Source of the DNA: Bacillus licheniformis DSM 13 = ATCC 14580
GTDB lineage: Bacteria; Bacillota; Bacilli; Bacillales; Bacillaceae
Direction of reading: 5' to 3'
Length of the DNA stretch: 64,000 nt
NCBI RefSeq assembly: GCF_000011645.1
Contig: NC_006270.3
Coordinates: 2,229,501-2,293,500 of the forward strand
The first letter of the stretch is position 1. The number at the start of each line of letters is the position of its first letter. Under the pieces are notes generated by a model. The model saw nothing but the letters and a program-made list of their open reading frames with translations, searched no databases and was not told where the DNA came from. Shown piece by piece: positions 15,685-24,711 of this stretch. The position numbers and the translations under genes are program-made.

Positions 15685-16335
15685 CTACTTTTGTCGAACA
15701 AGCGGGTACTTTTCGCCAATTTTTTTGAAGATGAAAAACAGCGCGAGACCGAGCGAAAAACCTGAGATAACATCAGTCATGTAATGAACGCCGAGATACA
15801 TGCGGCTGATTCCGATGAGTCCGACGAGAAGGCCCGTCCACACGTAAACCGCGCGACTGTGTTTTTGAAAAAAAGGAATGCAGAGCAAAAGGAGAAATGC
15901 GATAAACGGATACATGCTCGCCGCATTCATCGAATGGCCGCTCGGAAAGCTGTATGACGGTTCGTGCACGAGCGGGTTTATCGCGGGCCGCTCTCTGGCA
16001 ATCCAGCCTTTTAAGGCTTCATTGGCCGTTCTTTCAACAAAAAACAGCAAATAAAGATACAGTGATGCCGCTGCTTTTTTATAGACGGCGAGAACCAGGG
16101 TTAAAGCAAGCATCAGCGGCAGCATGAAGCCGCTTGACCCCAGCTCTGTCAGCGCTTTAAAAACCGCTGTGAGAACCGGATGTCTGACAGACTCGAGAGC
16201 CTGTATCACGCTCACATCAAATGATTGAACCGCCGGGATGCGGATAAGAATGGCCATGATGACAAAGACAGCTGCTGAAAATAGTGCTTTATACATTAGA
16301 AAAGTCAGTGCCTCCTTGACATTGTTTTTAAACAT
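15685..16335 (-). CDS. yodM: YodM, PAP2-family lipid phosphatase
   Basis: The 216-residue membrane protein is a type 2 phosphatidic acid phosphatase. The three phosphatase motifs are visible: KGWIARERP (KxxxxxxRP), PSGHS and SRMYLGVHYMTD (SRxxxxxHxxxD). It would dephosphorylate undecaprenyl or phosphatidyl phosphates at the outer membrane face. The start is uncertain: ATG 16335 is used, since upstream ATGs fall in the terminator of yozD; B. subtilis YodM would start near 16296. Confidence 0.85.
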   Translation of the reverse strand: MFKNNVKEALTFLMYKALFSAAVFVIMAILIRIPAVQSFDVSVIQALESVRHPVLTAVFKALTELGSSGFMLPLMLALTLVLAVYKKAAASLYLYLLFFVERTANEALKGWIARERPAINPLVHEPSYSFPSGHSMNAASMYPFIAFLLLLCIPFFQKHSRAVYVWTGLLVGLIGISRMYLGVHYMTDVISGFSLGLALFFIFKKIGEKYPLVRQK

Positions 16336-16370
16336 TTTACACCCGGCTCCCCTGCCGGGCAAATAATATA

Positions 16371-16399
16371 GGAAAAACCGGAGCAGGTCCGCCCCGGTC
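16371..16399 (-). terminator. Terminator after yozD
   Basis: On the minus strand CCGGGGC and GCTCCGG (one G-T pair) form a hairpin followed by TTTTT, directly after the yozD stop. Confidence 0.7.
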
Positions 16400-16406
16400 T
16401 CCATTT

Positions 16407-16577
16407 TCAATCCTCTATATGCTCATCTATCATACATTTTGCAATCAGATAATCAAAGGTGATATCGGCAATTTCGAACAGTTCGTCCTCGTTCGGTATG
16501 TAGCCTCTTCTTGTCAGCTCTAGATAAAAAAAATCAGCGATTTCTTCTGTATCTATCATCAGTTCAATTTCTTTCAT
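16407..16577 (-). CDS. yozD: YozD, small acidic protein
   Basis: The 56-residue frame begins at ATG 16577 behind GGAGGCGATCAC and reads MKEIELMIDTEEIADFFYLE at the start. The motifs RRGYIPNEDE and ADITFDYLIAKC match my memory of B. subtilis YozD (58 residues). Function is unknown. It lies between yodN and yodM as in B. subtilis and ends in its own terminator. Confidence 0.85.
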   Translation of the reverse strand: MKEIELMIDTEEIADFFYLELTRRGYIPNEDELFEIADITFDYLIAKCMIDEHIED

Positions 16578-16699
16578 TGTGATCGCCTCCTTATTCTGAT
16601 GTATGAGCTGGCATTCGGTTTTATAACCGGTTTGTCATAATGTTTGTCCTCTTTCATATACATGTCGTAACAAGACAAAAGCCGGAAGGGGAAAAGAAA

Positions 16700-16834
16700 A
16701 TGATCCAAAAAACGCTTGAAGCACTTGACGGAGAAGGGTTTGACCTGGTATTGGGGAAGGTCTTGAAAGCCATGTTCGCTCTTATTGTGTTCGGCTGTTT
16801 TCCTTATTTCTTATATTTGTTGTTTATCATTTGA
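16700..16834 (+). CDS. Small single-pass membrane protein, 44 residues
   Basis: The frame starts at ATG 16700 behind GGAAGGGGAAAAG and ends at 16834. The first half is acidic/amphipathic (QKTLEALDGEGFDLVLGKVL) and the second half is a membrane helix (MFALIVFGCFPYFLYLLFII). Its stop overlaps the yodN stop by 8 bp on the opposite strand. No homologue is recalled with certainty. Confidence 0.55.
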   Translation: MIQKTLEALDGEGFDLVLGKVLKAMFALIVFGCFPYFLYLLFII

Positions 16835-17507
16835 AATATTCTTTCAGGCTGCTTAACACAAACTCCATCATATCTTTATATTCCGCATCCTGAAACATTT
16901 CATACAATACTTTATAGTCATTGTAGATATCAAGCAGTTCATCCACGACAGTAACTGCCATATTGCGCTCATGATCCTGCTCCTCGGAATCACCAGAAAA
17001 TGGCAAAAACACTTTTTCAGATATCGGTTCATCAAGCTCTTGTCCGGCTTCGCCGACATAATGAACAAACAGAAGCTGATGGACGAACTGGTCCATTTCG
17101 TAGGTTCTAAGCACGAGCGTTAAATCTTCTTCTTCAGTTTCAAGCCATTCTCCGTCTTTCAAACGGGTCAGCTCGTAAATGATATCTTCCCAGCCATCCT
17201 CCACATATCTCCAAATTTCCGTTCTGTGCCCGGTGATTTTAAACAATTCTTTGCCGTAATCTTTTACATAGACGACATCTCCGATTAAAAATTCATATTC
17301 GATGTCAAGCTTTTCCGTATCGACAATGACCCCGTCATAATCTTTGTAAAGTTGAAGAGAAGTCTCGAAATAAAGCACTTCATTATGATTGACTTCATAC
17401 AAAAAATGCTTATCGATTTTATGAACTTTTGTAATCGTTCCGACCGTCCCGTACATCACGACGACGACCACATCCCCGACTTTGAATTTAGGCGCGTTTG
17501 ACTTCAT
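16827..17507 (-). CDS. yodN: YodN, conserved Bacillus protein of unknown function
   Basis: The 226-residue protein is soluble and acidic. Two SH3-like beta regions can be seen, 'FKVGDVVVVVMYGTVGTITKVH' at about 8-29 and 'EFLIGDVVYVKDYGKELFKIT' at about 72-92, each typical of YorP/KOW-like barrels. The C-terminal third is helical (VTVVDELLDIYNDYKVLYEMF). It corresponds by position and length to B. subtilis YodN. ATG 17507 has AAGGGGGAATCC upstream. No function is known. Confidence 0.8.
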   Translation of the reverse strand: MKSNAPKFKVGDVVVVVMYGTVGTITKVHKIDKHFLYEVNHNEVLYFETSLQLYKDYDGVIVDTEKLDIEYEFLIGDVVYVKDYGKELFKITGHRTEIWRYVEDGWEDIIYELTRLKDGEWLETEEEDLTLVLRTYEMDQFVHQLLFVHYVGEAGQELDEPISEKVFLPFSGDSEEQDHERNMAVTVVDELLDIYNDYKVLYEMFQDAEYKDMMEFVLSSLKEYFK

Positions 17508-17636
17508 TTGGATTCCCCCTTGCCTTGAAGCTTCCGTGTTACGCTTATCGTATGCTGAGTGCTGTCAATTCGCATGGGCTAAGGCTACAAGGCCCGATGA
17601 GTTTTCCGAAAAGCCCAGTCGGCTCGAACGAACGCA

Positions 17637-17672
17637 AAAAAACCGCAGTTCTGAACAACTGCGGTTTTTTTA
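17637..17672 (-). terminator. Terminator after yozE
   Basis: AAACCGCAGTT and AACTGCGGTTT pair perfectly around a six-base loop, with T-runs on both strands. On the minus strand it follows the yozE stop. Confidence 0.9.
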
Positions 17673-17891
17673 TCGCTTTGTTTCCGAAATATATCGTTCC
17701 CAAGCCTCATCAAATGTCGTCATTGACGATAAATAATCCCCATTAAGCTCAAGGTAAGAGCTGATTTCATCGTAATGAGTTGATGCCTTGGGAAATCCGT
17801 GATCAAGGTAAGCATGGTTCGCGAATTCGCTGATCGCGTCCTTCGGTTTCGGATGGCGGTATTTCATTAAATAATGGTAAAAAGACTTCAC
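17670..17891 (-). CDS. yozE: YozE, SAM-like-fold DUF1250 protein
   Basis: The 73-residue protein reads MKSFYHYLMKYRHPKPKDAI at the start and contains 'FANHAYLDHGFPKASTHYDE' and 'EISSYLELNGDYLSSMTTFDEAW', near identical to B. subtilis YozE (74 residues), a small helical bundle of unknown function. GTG 17891 was chosen since GGAGGGGAGACC precedes it and the start then matches the family. Terminators flank it on both sides. Confidence 0.9.
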   Translation of the reverse strand: MKSFYHYLMKYRHPKPKDAISEFANHAYLDHGFPKASTHYDEISSYLELNGDYLSSMTTFDEAWERYISETKR

Positions 17892-17973
17892 GGTCTCCCC
17901 TCCTGTCCTCTTTTGATGTTCTATTATACAGGCCGTCTGAAAAAATACAAACAAAAAACCCGTTGAAACACGC

Positions 17974-17996
17974 AAAAAAACCGGCAAAAGCCGGCT
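17974..17996 (-). terminator. Terminator after yokU
   Basis: On the minus strand GCCGGC-TTTT-GCCGG is followed by seven T. It lies directly after the yokU stop and ends the long yodT-to-yokU transcript. Confidence 0.9.
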
Positions 17997-18278
17997 TCAT
18001 GAGGAAAAGTCAAAGTAATTCCGCTTCAGTATGCGCTCTGTTTTCATCAGCGCATCATATGAAACGGACGATGGCAGTTTTTTTGTATCAATCAAGAGCA
18101 GCTGATTTTCAATTTCCCAGGTGACACTGTCCTCCTGATAGACCATCCCGCACCCTTCGCATTCCACCGCAGGTGTGTCGGTGATTTCAATCGCTTTCGT
18201 CCCGTCGGGAAGCTCCCAATATACCGCCGTGCGGGCTGCCGCGGCTTTTTCTTCATTGCACCATTCACACTTCTTCAT
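17997..18278 (-). CDS. yokU: YokU, YgiT-type zinc-ribbon protein
   Basis: The 93-residue protein has two CxxC pairs, CEWC (4-7) and CEGC (40-43), forming an MqsA/YgiT-type zinc ribbon in its N-terminal half. The C-terminal half is helical. Its ATG overlaps the kamA stop (ATGA type), so it is the last gene of the kamA operon. Function is unknown; an antitoxin-like role is only a family association, as no toxin gene lies beside it. Confidence 0.85.
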   Translation of the reverse strand: MKKCEWCNEEKAAAARTAVYWELPDGTKAIEITDTPAVECEGCGMVYQEDSVTWEIENQLLLIDTKKLPSSVSYDALMKTERILKRNYFDFSS

Positions 18279-19684
18279 TGCGCATGCCCCTCAGCTTCGC
18301 CTTCTTTCTTTTGCTGGGCAAGGAATTTCTTTTCTTTCAATTCATCGCGCTTTGCCCGGCGGCTTTTCAATGTTTCATGATCAGGCCTCTTGGAATAGCT
18401 TTCTCTTCTCTCGAGCCGTTTTAAGCCGTCCGGTGTGTATGAAAGAGCTTGATCCGCATAGATTGCCGATATGCCGATCTCCTCTTTTTCCTTCATCACA
18501 TCAGGGAAGATTTCGGCAAAATAGTCGTCCGCTCTCCCCGGAACATAGTTTTCAGGCTCAGGATACGACGTAATGACGCCTTCAAAATTGCGGAGCACGA
18601 CTTTATCGGGGCTTTGCGAAATCAAGTAATTCGGCTGGATGGCGATTTTCCCGCCTCCGCCCGGCGCGTCAACGACAAAGGTCGGCACTGCATAGCCGCT
18701 CGTGTGGCCGCGCAAGCCTTCAATGATTTCAAGCCCCTTTGATACAGGCGCTCGGAAATGGCCGATTCCTTCAGACAAGTCGCATTGATAAATATAATAC
18801 GGACGGACTCTGATTTTCACCAAATCATGCATCAGCTTTTTCATAATGGAAACGCTGTCATTAATGCCTGCCAAAATAACGGCTTGATTGCCGACCGGCA
18901 CCCCGGCATTGACCAGCTTCTCACAGGCTTCCTTCGCTTCCTTCGTGATTTCAATGCTCGTGTTGAAATGCGTATTCAGCCAGACGGGATGATACTTTTT
19001 CAAAATGCTGCATAGCTTGTCGGTAATCCGCTGCGGGAAGACGACTGGGGCCCTTGTGCCGATCCGAATGATTTCCACGTGCGGAATGGCGCGGAGGTTT
19101 TTCAAAATATATTCAAGGATCTGGTCGTTAATGAGGAGGCCGTCCCCGCCTGATATCAGCACATCCCTGACATCAGGCGTATCCCGAATATAGCCGATCG
19201 CCTGATCGAGCTGCTTTTTCGGCACGCCCATGCCGATTTGCCCGGAAAAACGCCGCCTTGTACAGTATCTGCAATACATCGAGCATTGATTAGTGACGAG
19301 AAACAAAACCCGGTCCGGATAGCGGTGGGTTAAGCCGGGGACAGGCGAATCTTCATCCTCATGAAGGGGATCTTCAAGGTCGTATTTTGTTTTGTGCATT
19401 TCTTCTGCGAGCGGCACCGACTGCATTCTGATCGGACAGCGCGGATCATCCGGATTCATCAGTGAGGCGTAATACGGCGTGATATTTAAAGGGATCGTCT
19501 TTGTGGAGATTCGCACCCCTTCTTCTTCCTCTTTCGTAAGATTGACGACTTTTTTCAAATCTTCAAGCGTTCTGACGGTGTTGGTCAGCTGCCATATCCA
19601 GTCGTTCCATTTTTCCTCGGGAACATCTTTCCAAAGCTCAATATCCTTCCAGTGCCTTTTCGGCTTAAACAGACCGTTTTCCAT
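18275..19684 (-). CDS. kamA: L-lysine 2,3-aminomutase KamA
   Basis: The 469-residue radical-SAM, PLP-dependent enzyme converts L-lysine to L-beta-lysine. The iron-sulfur motif CxxxCxxC is CSMYCRYC (about residue 135-142), preceded by HRYPDRVLFLVTNQ, and the PLP lysine region is VVDAPGGGGKIAI. It is close to B. subtilis KamA (471 residues). ATG 19684 follows AGGGGGATGG and gives the MENGLFKPKRHWK start. With YodP it makes N-epsilon-acetyl-beta-lysine, and it shares an operon with a CoA-transferase and aminotransferase active in the mother cell. Confidence 0.97.
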   Translation of the reverse strand: MENGLFKPKRHWKDIELWKDVPEEKWNDWIWQLTNTVRTLEDLKKVVNLTKEEEEGVRISTKTIPLNITPYYASLMNPDDPRCPIRMQSVPLAEEMHKTKYDLEDPLHEDEDSPVPGLTHRYPDRVLFLVTNQCSMYCRYCTRRRFSGQIGMGVPKKQLDQAIGYIRDTPDVRDVLISGGDGLLINDQILEYILKNLRAIPHVEIIRIGTRAPVVFPQRITDKLCSILKKYHPVWLNTHFNTSIEITKEAKEACEKLVNAGVPVGNQAVILAGINDSVSIMKKLMHDLVKIRVRPYYIYQCDLSEGIGHFRAPVSKGLEIIEGLRGHTSGYAVPTFVVDAPGGGGKIAIQPNYLISQSPDKVVLRNFEGVITSYPEPENYVPGRADDYFAEIFPDVMKEKEEIGISAIYADQALSYTPDGLKRLERRESYSKRPDHETLKSRRAKRDELKEKKFLAQQKKEGEAEGHAQ

Positions 19685-19782
19685 CTTCCATCCCCCTATC
19701 AGCATTTTCCCTATACTTTTCAGGTTATGTGACCGGCATGAAAAGTGTCTCTTCAAATGTAAAACCCGCGGAAGACCACTTT

Positions 19783-20616
19783 TTAAGACCGGCTTAAATT
19801 TTTGCACCAGATGTTCATATTCTCAATGCTTCTATAAATGAGGCAGTTGTTCAAAAGCCGGCCCCTGTATGAGTATGATAAATGATAAAGACTGGCGTTC
19901 ATTCCGAAAGAAGCCGCTCTTGCGATTGAAAAAACGCAAAAGATGCCCGATTGCTTCAAGTCGGTTTCAAGCTCGGCAATCAACCGCCTCGTCAATGAAA
20001 AGCCCCTGTATTCCGGCAGGACGGCGCAGTCGGTTATTTCCGCATTCCCCAAAGCGGGATTAACGTCTGCGCCTGCTGATGCAATGACTTTTTCGCCGTC
20101 AAAAGCGAGGTAGTAAACAGCCCCCTTTCCCATCGCTTCCTTGAGATATGCCGAATCTGAAACAGGTGCGGGATATACAGGAAAGACGCTGTTGTAGAGG
20201 TCGGCGAGAACAGGCGCATCAACAGAGACGGCCCGCCTGATTTTAAAGGAAGCGTTTTGGATCTCGGCGATGCGGGGTGTGCTGAACAGCTCTGCCAGCA
20301 TTTGATCCTGCATAAGCCAGTCAGCGGTTTTTCGCCTGTCTTCTTTTACATATTTTACGAACACGTCAGCATCATGCCCGTTAAAGTATCCGTCGATTTT
20401 CCCTTCCGGTTCAAACGTCCGCTCAAGCAATGCGTCTCTGTCAGTCGTTTTGGTGAAAATGATAATTTTCCCTATATCATGTTTTTTTGCTTCTTTCAGT
20501 ATGTCGGGAAAAAATGAACACACATTGCCTTCATAATTGACAATTCTGATCCTTTTGCTGAACAAGTCGACATCCGCTTCAAGCGTGCAGCTGTCATTGC
20601 TCCATTTTTTCACCAT
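19783..20616 (-). CDS. yodP: Beta-lysine N6-acetyltransferase YodP (AblB)
   Basis: The 277-residue protein has a C-terminal GNAT domain (about 120-275). Acetyl-CoA-binding elements are seen in 'CAVLPEYRGFSLTRRLIAEL', and the ending 'NNCLIYRSIENMNIWCKNL' is typical of AblB. The N-terminal third is specific to this family. It acetylates the epsilon-amine of beta-lysine made by KamA; in archaea the product is an osmolyte, in Bacillus its role is unclear. The gene lies directly between yodQ and kamA. Confidence 0.92.
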   Translation of the reverse strand: MVKKWSNDSCTLEADVDLFSKRIRIVNYEGNVCSFFPDILKEAKKHDIGKIIIFTKTTDRDALLERTFEPEGKIDGYFNGHDADVFVKYVKEDRRKTADWLMQDQMLAELFSTPRIAEIQNASFKIRRAVSVDAPVLADLYNSVFPVYPAPVSDSAYLKEAMGKGAVYYLAFDGEKVIASAGADVNPALGNAEITDCAVLPEYRGFSLTRRLIAELETDLKQSGIFCVFSIARAASFGMNASLYHLSYSYRGRLLNNCLIYRSIENMNIWCKNLSRS

Positions 20617-20644
20617 GATTTAACCTCCGAAACGGCTGATCTTT

Positions 20645-21913
20645 TCACCTTTCATAATCACACCAATTCATAATAAACAGGCTGATGATCTTGGCTGACT
20701 GGATCAGGGCGTCTTTTTCAATGTATTCGTTTGCCTGGTGGGCCATTTTCGTTTCTCCCGGCCCGAAGACGATGACAGGGGTGCCTCCGGCGTGCGACAA
20801 TATTCCGCCGTCTGTCGCCCACGGGGAAGCTTCGATGAGCGGAGCCTCTGCCGTGATGGTTTGATAGGCGGATTTCAGCACTTTCGTCAGTTCATGGTCT
20901 TCAGCCAAATCGTTAGGAAGCCACATGGCGCCGAACCATTCTATATCAACAGGATAGTGCTTAAACCATTCATCATGGTACTGAAGATCGTTGAGCCAGT
21001 TTTCAAGCTCGGACTGGACGGCTTCAGGGGATTCGTTCGGAGCGATTCCGCACCTTCCTTCCAGTGTCACCGTGTCGGCAACCGACGAAGGCCAGGCGCC
21101 TCCGTTGATCGTGCCGATGTTGATCGGGACCGGAATCGGGATATTGTCATACAAAGAATCTGTTATTCTCTTATTCCTGACCTGTTCAAGCTGGCGGAGC
21201 GATTGAATGACAAGCATGCTTTTTTCGATGGCGCTGACGCCTTCATATCTTGTGCCGCCGTGCGCAGAAAGCCCTTTGACCGTGATTCTGAACCACATTG
21301 AGCCCTGCTGTTTAATAAACATTTTCATATTTGTCGGCTCGGGAATCAAAGCGCCGTCCGCTTTGTAGCCCCTCATTACGGCCGCAAGCGTCCCGGCTCC
21401 GCCACACTCCTCGTCTACGACACTTTGAAAAATAAGGTCTCCTTTTAGTTGAACCCCGCATTGCTCCAGCGCTTCCATCGCGATTAAAAGAGCGGTATTG
21501 CCGCCTTTCATGTCAGTTGTGCCTCGGCCGTATATCCGCCCCTGCTTCACAACCGGCTGAAAAGGCTCCGTCTCCCAGTCTTTTCTGTTTCCTTCAGGCA
21601 CGACATCGATGTGTCCGTTTAAGATCAGCGATTTCCCGCCGCCCTTTCCTTTTTTAACAGCCGCAATATTCGGGCTTTCTTTAAAGCTTGTTCTGTCTGA
21701 TTTAAACAGCGGATGCTGTTCCAACTGCTTTATGCTTGGCTCCCAGACATCGATTTCAGCTTCGAATTGCCTCAATTTCTCCAGGACGACGGCCTGGGCG
21801 TTAAATTCTCGGCCCATCGTGCTTTTTTCTCCGACGAGTTTTTTCAAAAGGCGAATCGCTTTTTGCTCATGCGAATCGATCCAATCGCACACTTTTCTCT
21901 CTATGTTCTCCAT
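20645..21913 (-). CDS. yodQ: YodQ, M20-family deacylase/deacetylase
   Basis: The 422-residue protein is an ArgE/DapE-type metallopeptidase M20. Metal-site motifs are ILNGHIDVVPEG (first His-x-Asp) and GRGTTDMKGGNTAL (bridging Asp), then VDEECGGAGT (catalytic Glu-Glu), with a dimerisation domain from about 185 to 300. It probably removes an acyl group from an amino-acid derivative in the lysine/beta-lysine pathway of this operon; the exact substrate is inferred only from context. ATG 21913 lies 13 nt after the yodR stop. Confidence 0.88.
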   Translation of the reverse strand: MENIERKVCDWIDSHEQKAIRLLKKLVGEKSTMGREFNAQAVVLEKLRQFEAEIDVWEPSIKQLEQHPLFKSDRTSFKESPNIAAVKKGKGGGKSLILNGHIDVVPEGNRKDWETEPFQPVVKQGRIYGRGTTDMKGGNTALLIAMEALEQCGVQLKGDLIFQSVVDEECGGAGTLAAVMRGYKADGALIPEPTNMKMFIKQQGSMWFRITVKGLSAHGGTRYEGVSAIEKSMLVIQSLRQLEQVRNKRITDSLYDNIPIPVPINIGTINGGAWPSSVADTVTLEGRCGIAPNESPEAVQSELENWLNDLQYHDEWFKHYPVDIEWFGAMWLPNDLAEDHELTKVLKSAYQTITAEAPLIEASPWATDGGILSHAGGTPVIVFGPGETKMAHQANEYIEKDALIQSAKIISLFIMNWCDYER

Positions 21914-21926
21914 CCAATTCCTCCTC

Positions 21927-22580
21927 TTACGAAAGCGGCCCGTCGATCCGGATCTTTCCCTCCGTCAGCCGCAGCACATCATCAAGATCCTCTTCATTCA
22001 TCAGCTCTTGTAATACAAAACCGCCGCTGTCAATGGTGATCACGGCTTTTTCTGTAATTACCATGTCGACGCAGCCTTTTGCTGTCAGCGGCAGAGTACA
22101 GTCAGCGACAAGTTTGGGTGCACCGTTTTTATCGGTATGGCTCATCACGACAATGACTTTTTTCGCCTTTTGGGCAAGCTCCATCGCCCCTCCCATTCCA
22201 GGAACCTTTTTGCCTGGGACGATCCAGTTGGCCAGATCTCCTGACTGGCTGACCTGCAGAGAACCAAGAATGGTGACATCAATCGCACCCTTTCTGATCA
22301 TGCCGAACGACAGAGCTGAATCAAAATAAGAAGCGCCTTTTACTACGGTGACAGGCCAGCCTGCCGCATTGCAAAGATTCTCATCTTCCTTTCCTTTTTC
22401 AGGCGATCCGCCGATGCCGAGAAGCCCGTTTTCAGATTGGATCATTACGGAAGTGCCCGGGTCTAAAAAGTTGGGAACTAAAGACGGAATGCCAATGCCC
22501 AGATTGACAATCATTCCGCTTTTGATTTCGCGGGCCGCCCGTTTCGCGATTCTCTCCCGCTCTATGACTCCCAAACCCAT
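21927..22580 (-). CDS. yodR: YodR, CoA-transferase subunit B
   Basis: The 217-residue protein is the beta subunit of a family I 3-oxoacid CoA-transferase. The catalytic glutamate lies in SENGLLG (about residues 48-54), and 'GIGIPSLVPNFL' and 'IRKGAIDVTILGSLQVSQ' are family segments. With YodS it would move CoA between acyl groups, probably activating an acid derived from lysine catabolism. Its ATG overlaps the yodS end by 19 bp. Confidence 0.92.
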   Translation of the reverse strand: MGLGVIERERIAKRAAREIKSGMIVNLGIGIPSLVPNFLDPGTSVMIQSENGLLGIGGSPEKGKEDENLCNAAGWPVTVVKGASYFDSALSFGMIRKGAIDVTILGSLQVSQSGDLANWIVPGKKVPGMGGAMELAQKAKKVIVVMSHTDKNGAPKLVADCTLPLTAKGCVDMVITEKAVITIDSGGFVLQELMNEEDLDDVLRLTEGKIRIDGPLS

Positions 22581-23254
22581 TTCCAGTTCACCCCTTCCGT
22601 TTCAGCTACACCTTCGACAAAAACACCGGGTGTTACAATTTCTTCTTCATCGAGCTCTCCAATGGGAACGATCCGCTCGACCTCGGCAAATGTCCGATCA
22701 GCAGCCATCGCCATAAGCGGGTTCATGTTGCGAGCCGTTTTGTCGTAGATGATATTGCCGAATTCATCGGCGGTTTTTCCATAAATGAAAGCGTATTCCG
22801 CACTCAAGGCTTCCTCGGCAAGGTATGCGCGTCCGTTTAATGAAACGATATTCTTTCCTTGGCGCACCATGTCATTATCGATCCCGATATCGGTCAAAAT
22901 GCCGCCAAGACCTGTGCCGCCCGCACGAATTCGTTCGGCCAGCGTACCTTGCGGAGAAAATTCAACGGCGAGAAAACCGTCGGTCATTTGTTTTCCCGCA
23001 ACGGGATTTGAACCGATATGAGAAGCGATCAGCCGCCTTACGCGGTTATTGACGATTAATGGGCCGATCCCGATGCCGGGAAATCCTGCATCATTGCATA
23101 TGACCGTTAAATTTTTTACGCCTTTTTTCAAAATCGCCCGGATGAAAGAAGGCGGTGAACCGACTCCCCCAAATCCGCCAAACATGACGGTCGCTTCGTC
23201 TTTCAAATCGGCAATGGCATCTTCAACAGCAATACGTTTGTTCGGCATCGTCAT
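22562..23254 (-). CDS. yodS: YodS, CoA-transferase subunit A
   Basis: The 230-residue alpha subunit of a family I CoA-transferase shows 'ATVMFGGFGGVGSPPSFIRAI' (oxyanion/CoA loop, about 22-42) and 'EFSPQGTLAERIRAGGTGLGG' (about 98-118). It pairs with YodR. The ATG at 23254 overlaps the yodT stop in an ATGA arrangement, so translation is coupled along the operon. Confidence 0.92.
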   Translation of the reverse strand: MTMPNKRIAVEDAIADLKDEATVMFGGFGGVGSPPSFIRAILKKGVKNLTVICNDAGFPGIGIGPLIVNNRVRRLIASHIGSNPVAGKQMTDGFLAVEFSPQGTLAERIRAGGTGLGGILTDIGIDNDMVRQGKNIVSLNGRAYLAEEALSAEYAFIYGKTADEFGNIIYDKTARNMNPLMAMAADRTFAEVERIVPIGELDEEEIVTPGVFVEGVAETEGVNWKWVWES

Positions 23255-24591
23255 CTTTCGCGCATCACCTTTTCCGCTTGTTTTTCAATCTCATATACGG
23301 CATGTTTAAATATTTCAATGAGCTCTTCCATTTCTTTGTCCGATATCGTAAGAGGCGGCGCAATGATGACCGCATCTCCCCCGCCGCCGTCAATACCCGC
23401 CTGGGACGGATAAAGAAGCAGTCCTCTTTTTTTCGCTTCGGAAATGACGAGAGCCGACACCGGCATTGAAGAAGGAAATGTCTTTTTGCTTTTTTGATCG
23501 GCGACAAATTCAATCCCGAGAAGAAGTCCCTTGCCCCTAACGTCGCCAATAATGCTCGACTGTTTCATAACTTCTTTCAGCATTCTTTTCAGCTTTTCCC
23601 CTTTTATCTCGGCTTGTTTGACAAGATCGTGCTTCAGGATGTAGCGGAGAACGGCGAGCGCAGCACGGGCTGAAAAGGGGTTTGCGCTGTACGTATGCCC
23701 GCTCATGATGGCCCCTGAGCCGTTTTTGACCGTTTCCATCATGCCGTCGGACATGACCGCTGCGGCAATCGGTGAATAGCCTGCGCTCAGCCCCTTGCCG
23801 AGTACGGCAATATCCGGAGTCACACCCCAATGTTCAATCGCCAGCATCCGGCCGGTTCGGCCGATCCCGCTCATGACTTCATCCGCGATAAAGAGAATTT
23901 CATTATCTTCGCATATTTCTTTTACTTTTTTATAATAGCCAGCAGGTGCCGTAATAGCTGCTCCAGCAGCCCCAATAACGGGTTCGGCAACGAAGCCCGC
24001 GATGAATTGCTTTCCGATCCTTTTAACGGCGAGCTCGATTTCTTTCACGCACGCTTCCTGGCATTCAGGATGAGAAAGCCGGCATCTGTAGCAGTTTGGC
24101 GCTGAAGCGGCGGGATACTTGTGCAGCATGTGCGTAAACCTGTAGCGGCGCTCATAAAATCCCGACAGCGACAGGGCTCCATTTGTAATTCCGTGATAGC
24201 TGTTCCATCTTGAAAGGAAAATCGTTTTGTCGTTTTGTCCTTTTTCCTGCCAGTATTGAACGGCGATTTTCATGGCGGTTTCAACTGCTTCCGATCCGCT
24301 GTTGACAAAGAAAGACCAATTCAGATCACCCGGCAGCCATTCAGCCAGGAGTTCGGCAAGCTGTTCGGCCGGCTCACTTGTAAACTGCGAACGGTAGACG
24401 AATGAAACAGCATCAAGCTGCTCTTTGAGAGGCTCAATCACTTCTTGGACACCGTGCCCGAGATTGCAGGTAACAGCCCCCGAACAACCGTCAAGGTAAC
24501 GCTTTCCGGAATGGTCGACAATCCAGCTTCCTTTTGCATACTGAACGACCGGATAGCTTGCGTGCAGATCCGGCTTAATCAAAAACGACAT
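23251..24591 (-). CDS. yodT: YodT, class III PLP aminotransferase
   Basis: The 446-residue omega-aminotransferase has the class III signature 'LFIADEVMSGIGRTGRMLAIEHW' ahead of the PLP lysine in VLGKGLSAGYSPIAA (about residue 265). NSGSEAVETAMKIA binds the cofactor phosphate. It is the first gene of the yodTSRQP-kamA operon and likely transaminates beta-lysine or a derivative. ATG 24591 follows GGGGGATGTTTTC. Confidence 0.92.
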   Translation of the reverse strand: MSFLIKPDLHASYPVVQYAKGSWIVDHSGKRYLDGCSGAVTCNLGHGVQEVIEPLKEQLDAVSFVYRSQFTSEPAEQLAELLAEWLPGDLNWSFFVNSGSEAVETAMKIAVQYWQEKGQNDKTIFLSRWNSYHGITNGALSLSGFYERRYRFTHMLHKYPAASAPNCYRCRLSHPECQEACVKEIELAVKRIGKQFIAGFVAEPVIGAAGAAITAPAGYYKKVKEICEDNEILFIADEVMSGIGRTGRMLAIEHWGVTPDIAVLGKGLSAGYSPIAAAVMSDGMMETVKNGSGAIMSGHTYSANPFSARAALAVLRYILKHDLVKQAEIKGEKLKRMLKEVMKQSSIIGDVRGKGLLLGIEFVADQKSKKTFPSSMPVSALVISEAKKRGLLLYPSQAGIDGGGGDAVIIAPPLTISDKEMEELIEIFKHAVYEIEKQAEKVMRER

Positions 24592-24631
24592 GAAAACATC
24601 CCCCCTTCCCCAATGAGAGGTTTTTCTTTAC

Positions 24632-24639
24632 ATTATATG
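24632..24639 (-). promoter_or_regulatory. Possible sigma-E -10 element of the yodT-kamA operon
   Basis: CATATAAT on the minus strand, about 40 nt before the yodT start, resembles the sigma-E -10 CATACAnT. The -35 region is not convincing. B. subtilis expresses this operon from a sigma-E promoter. Confidence 0.4.
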
Positions 24640-24711
24640 AGTCGGGAAAAGGCGGCATTCTCTTTTCACGCGGAAATGGTTGATTTCGGAGCAAACGCCG
24701 TTTTCGCAAAC

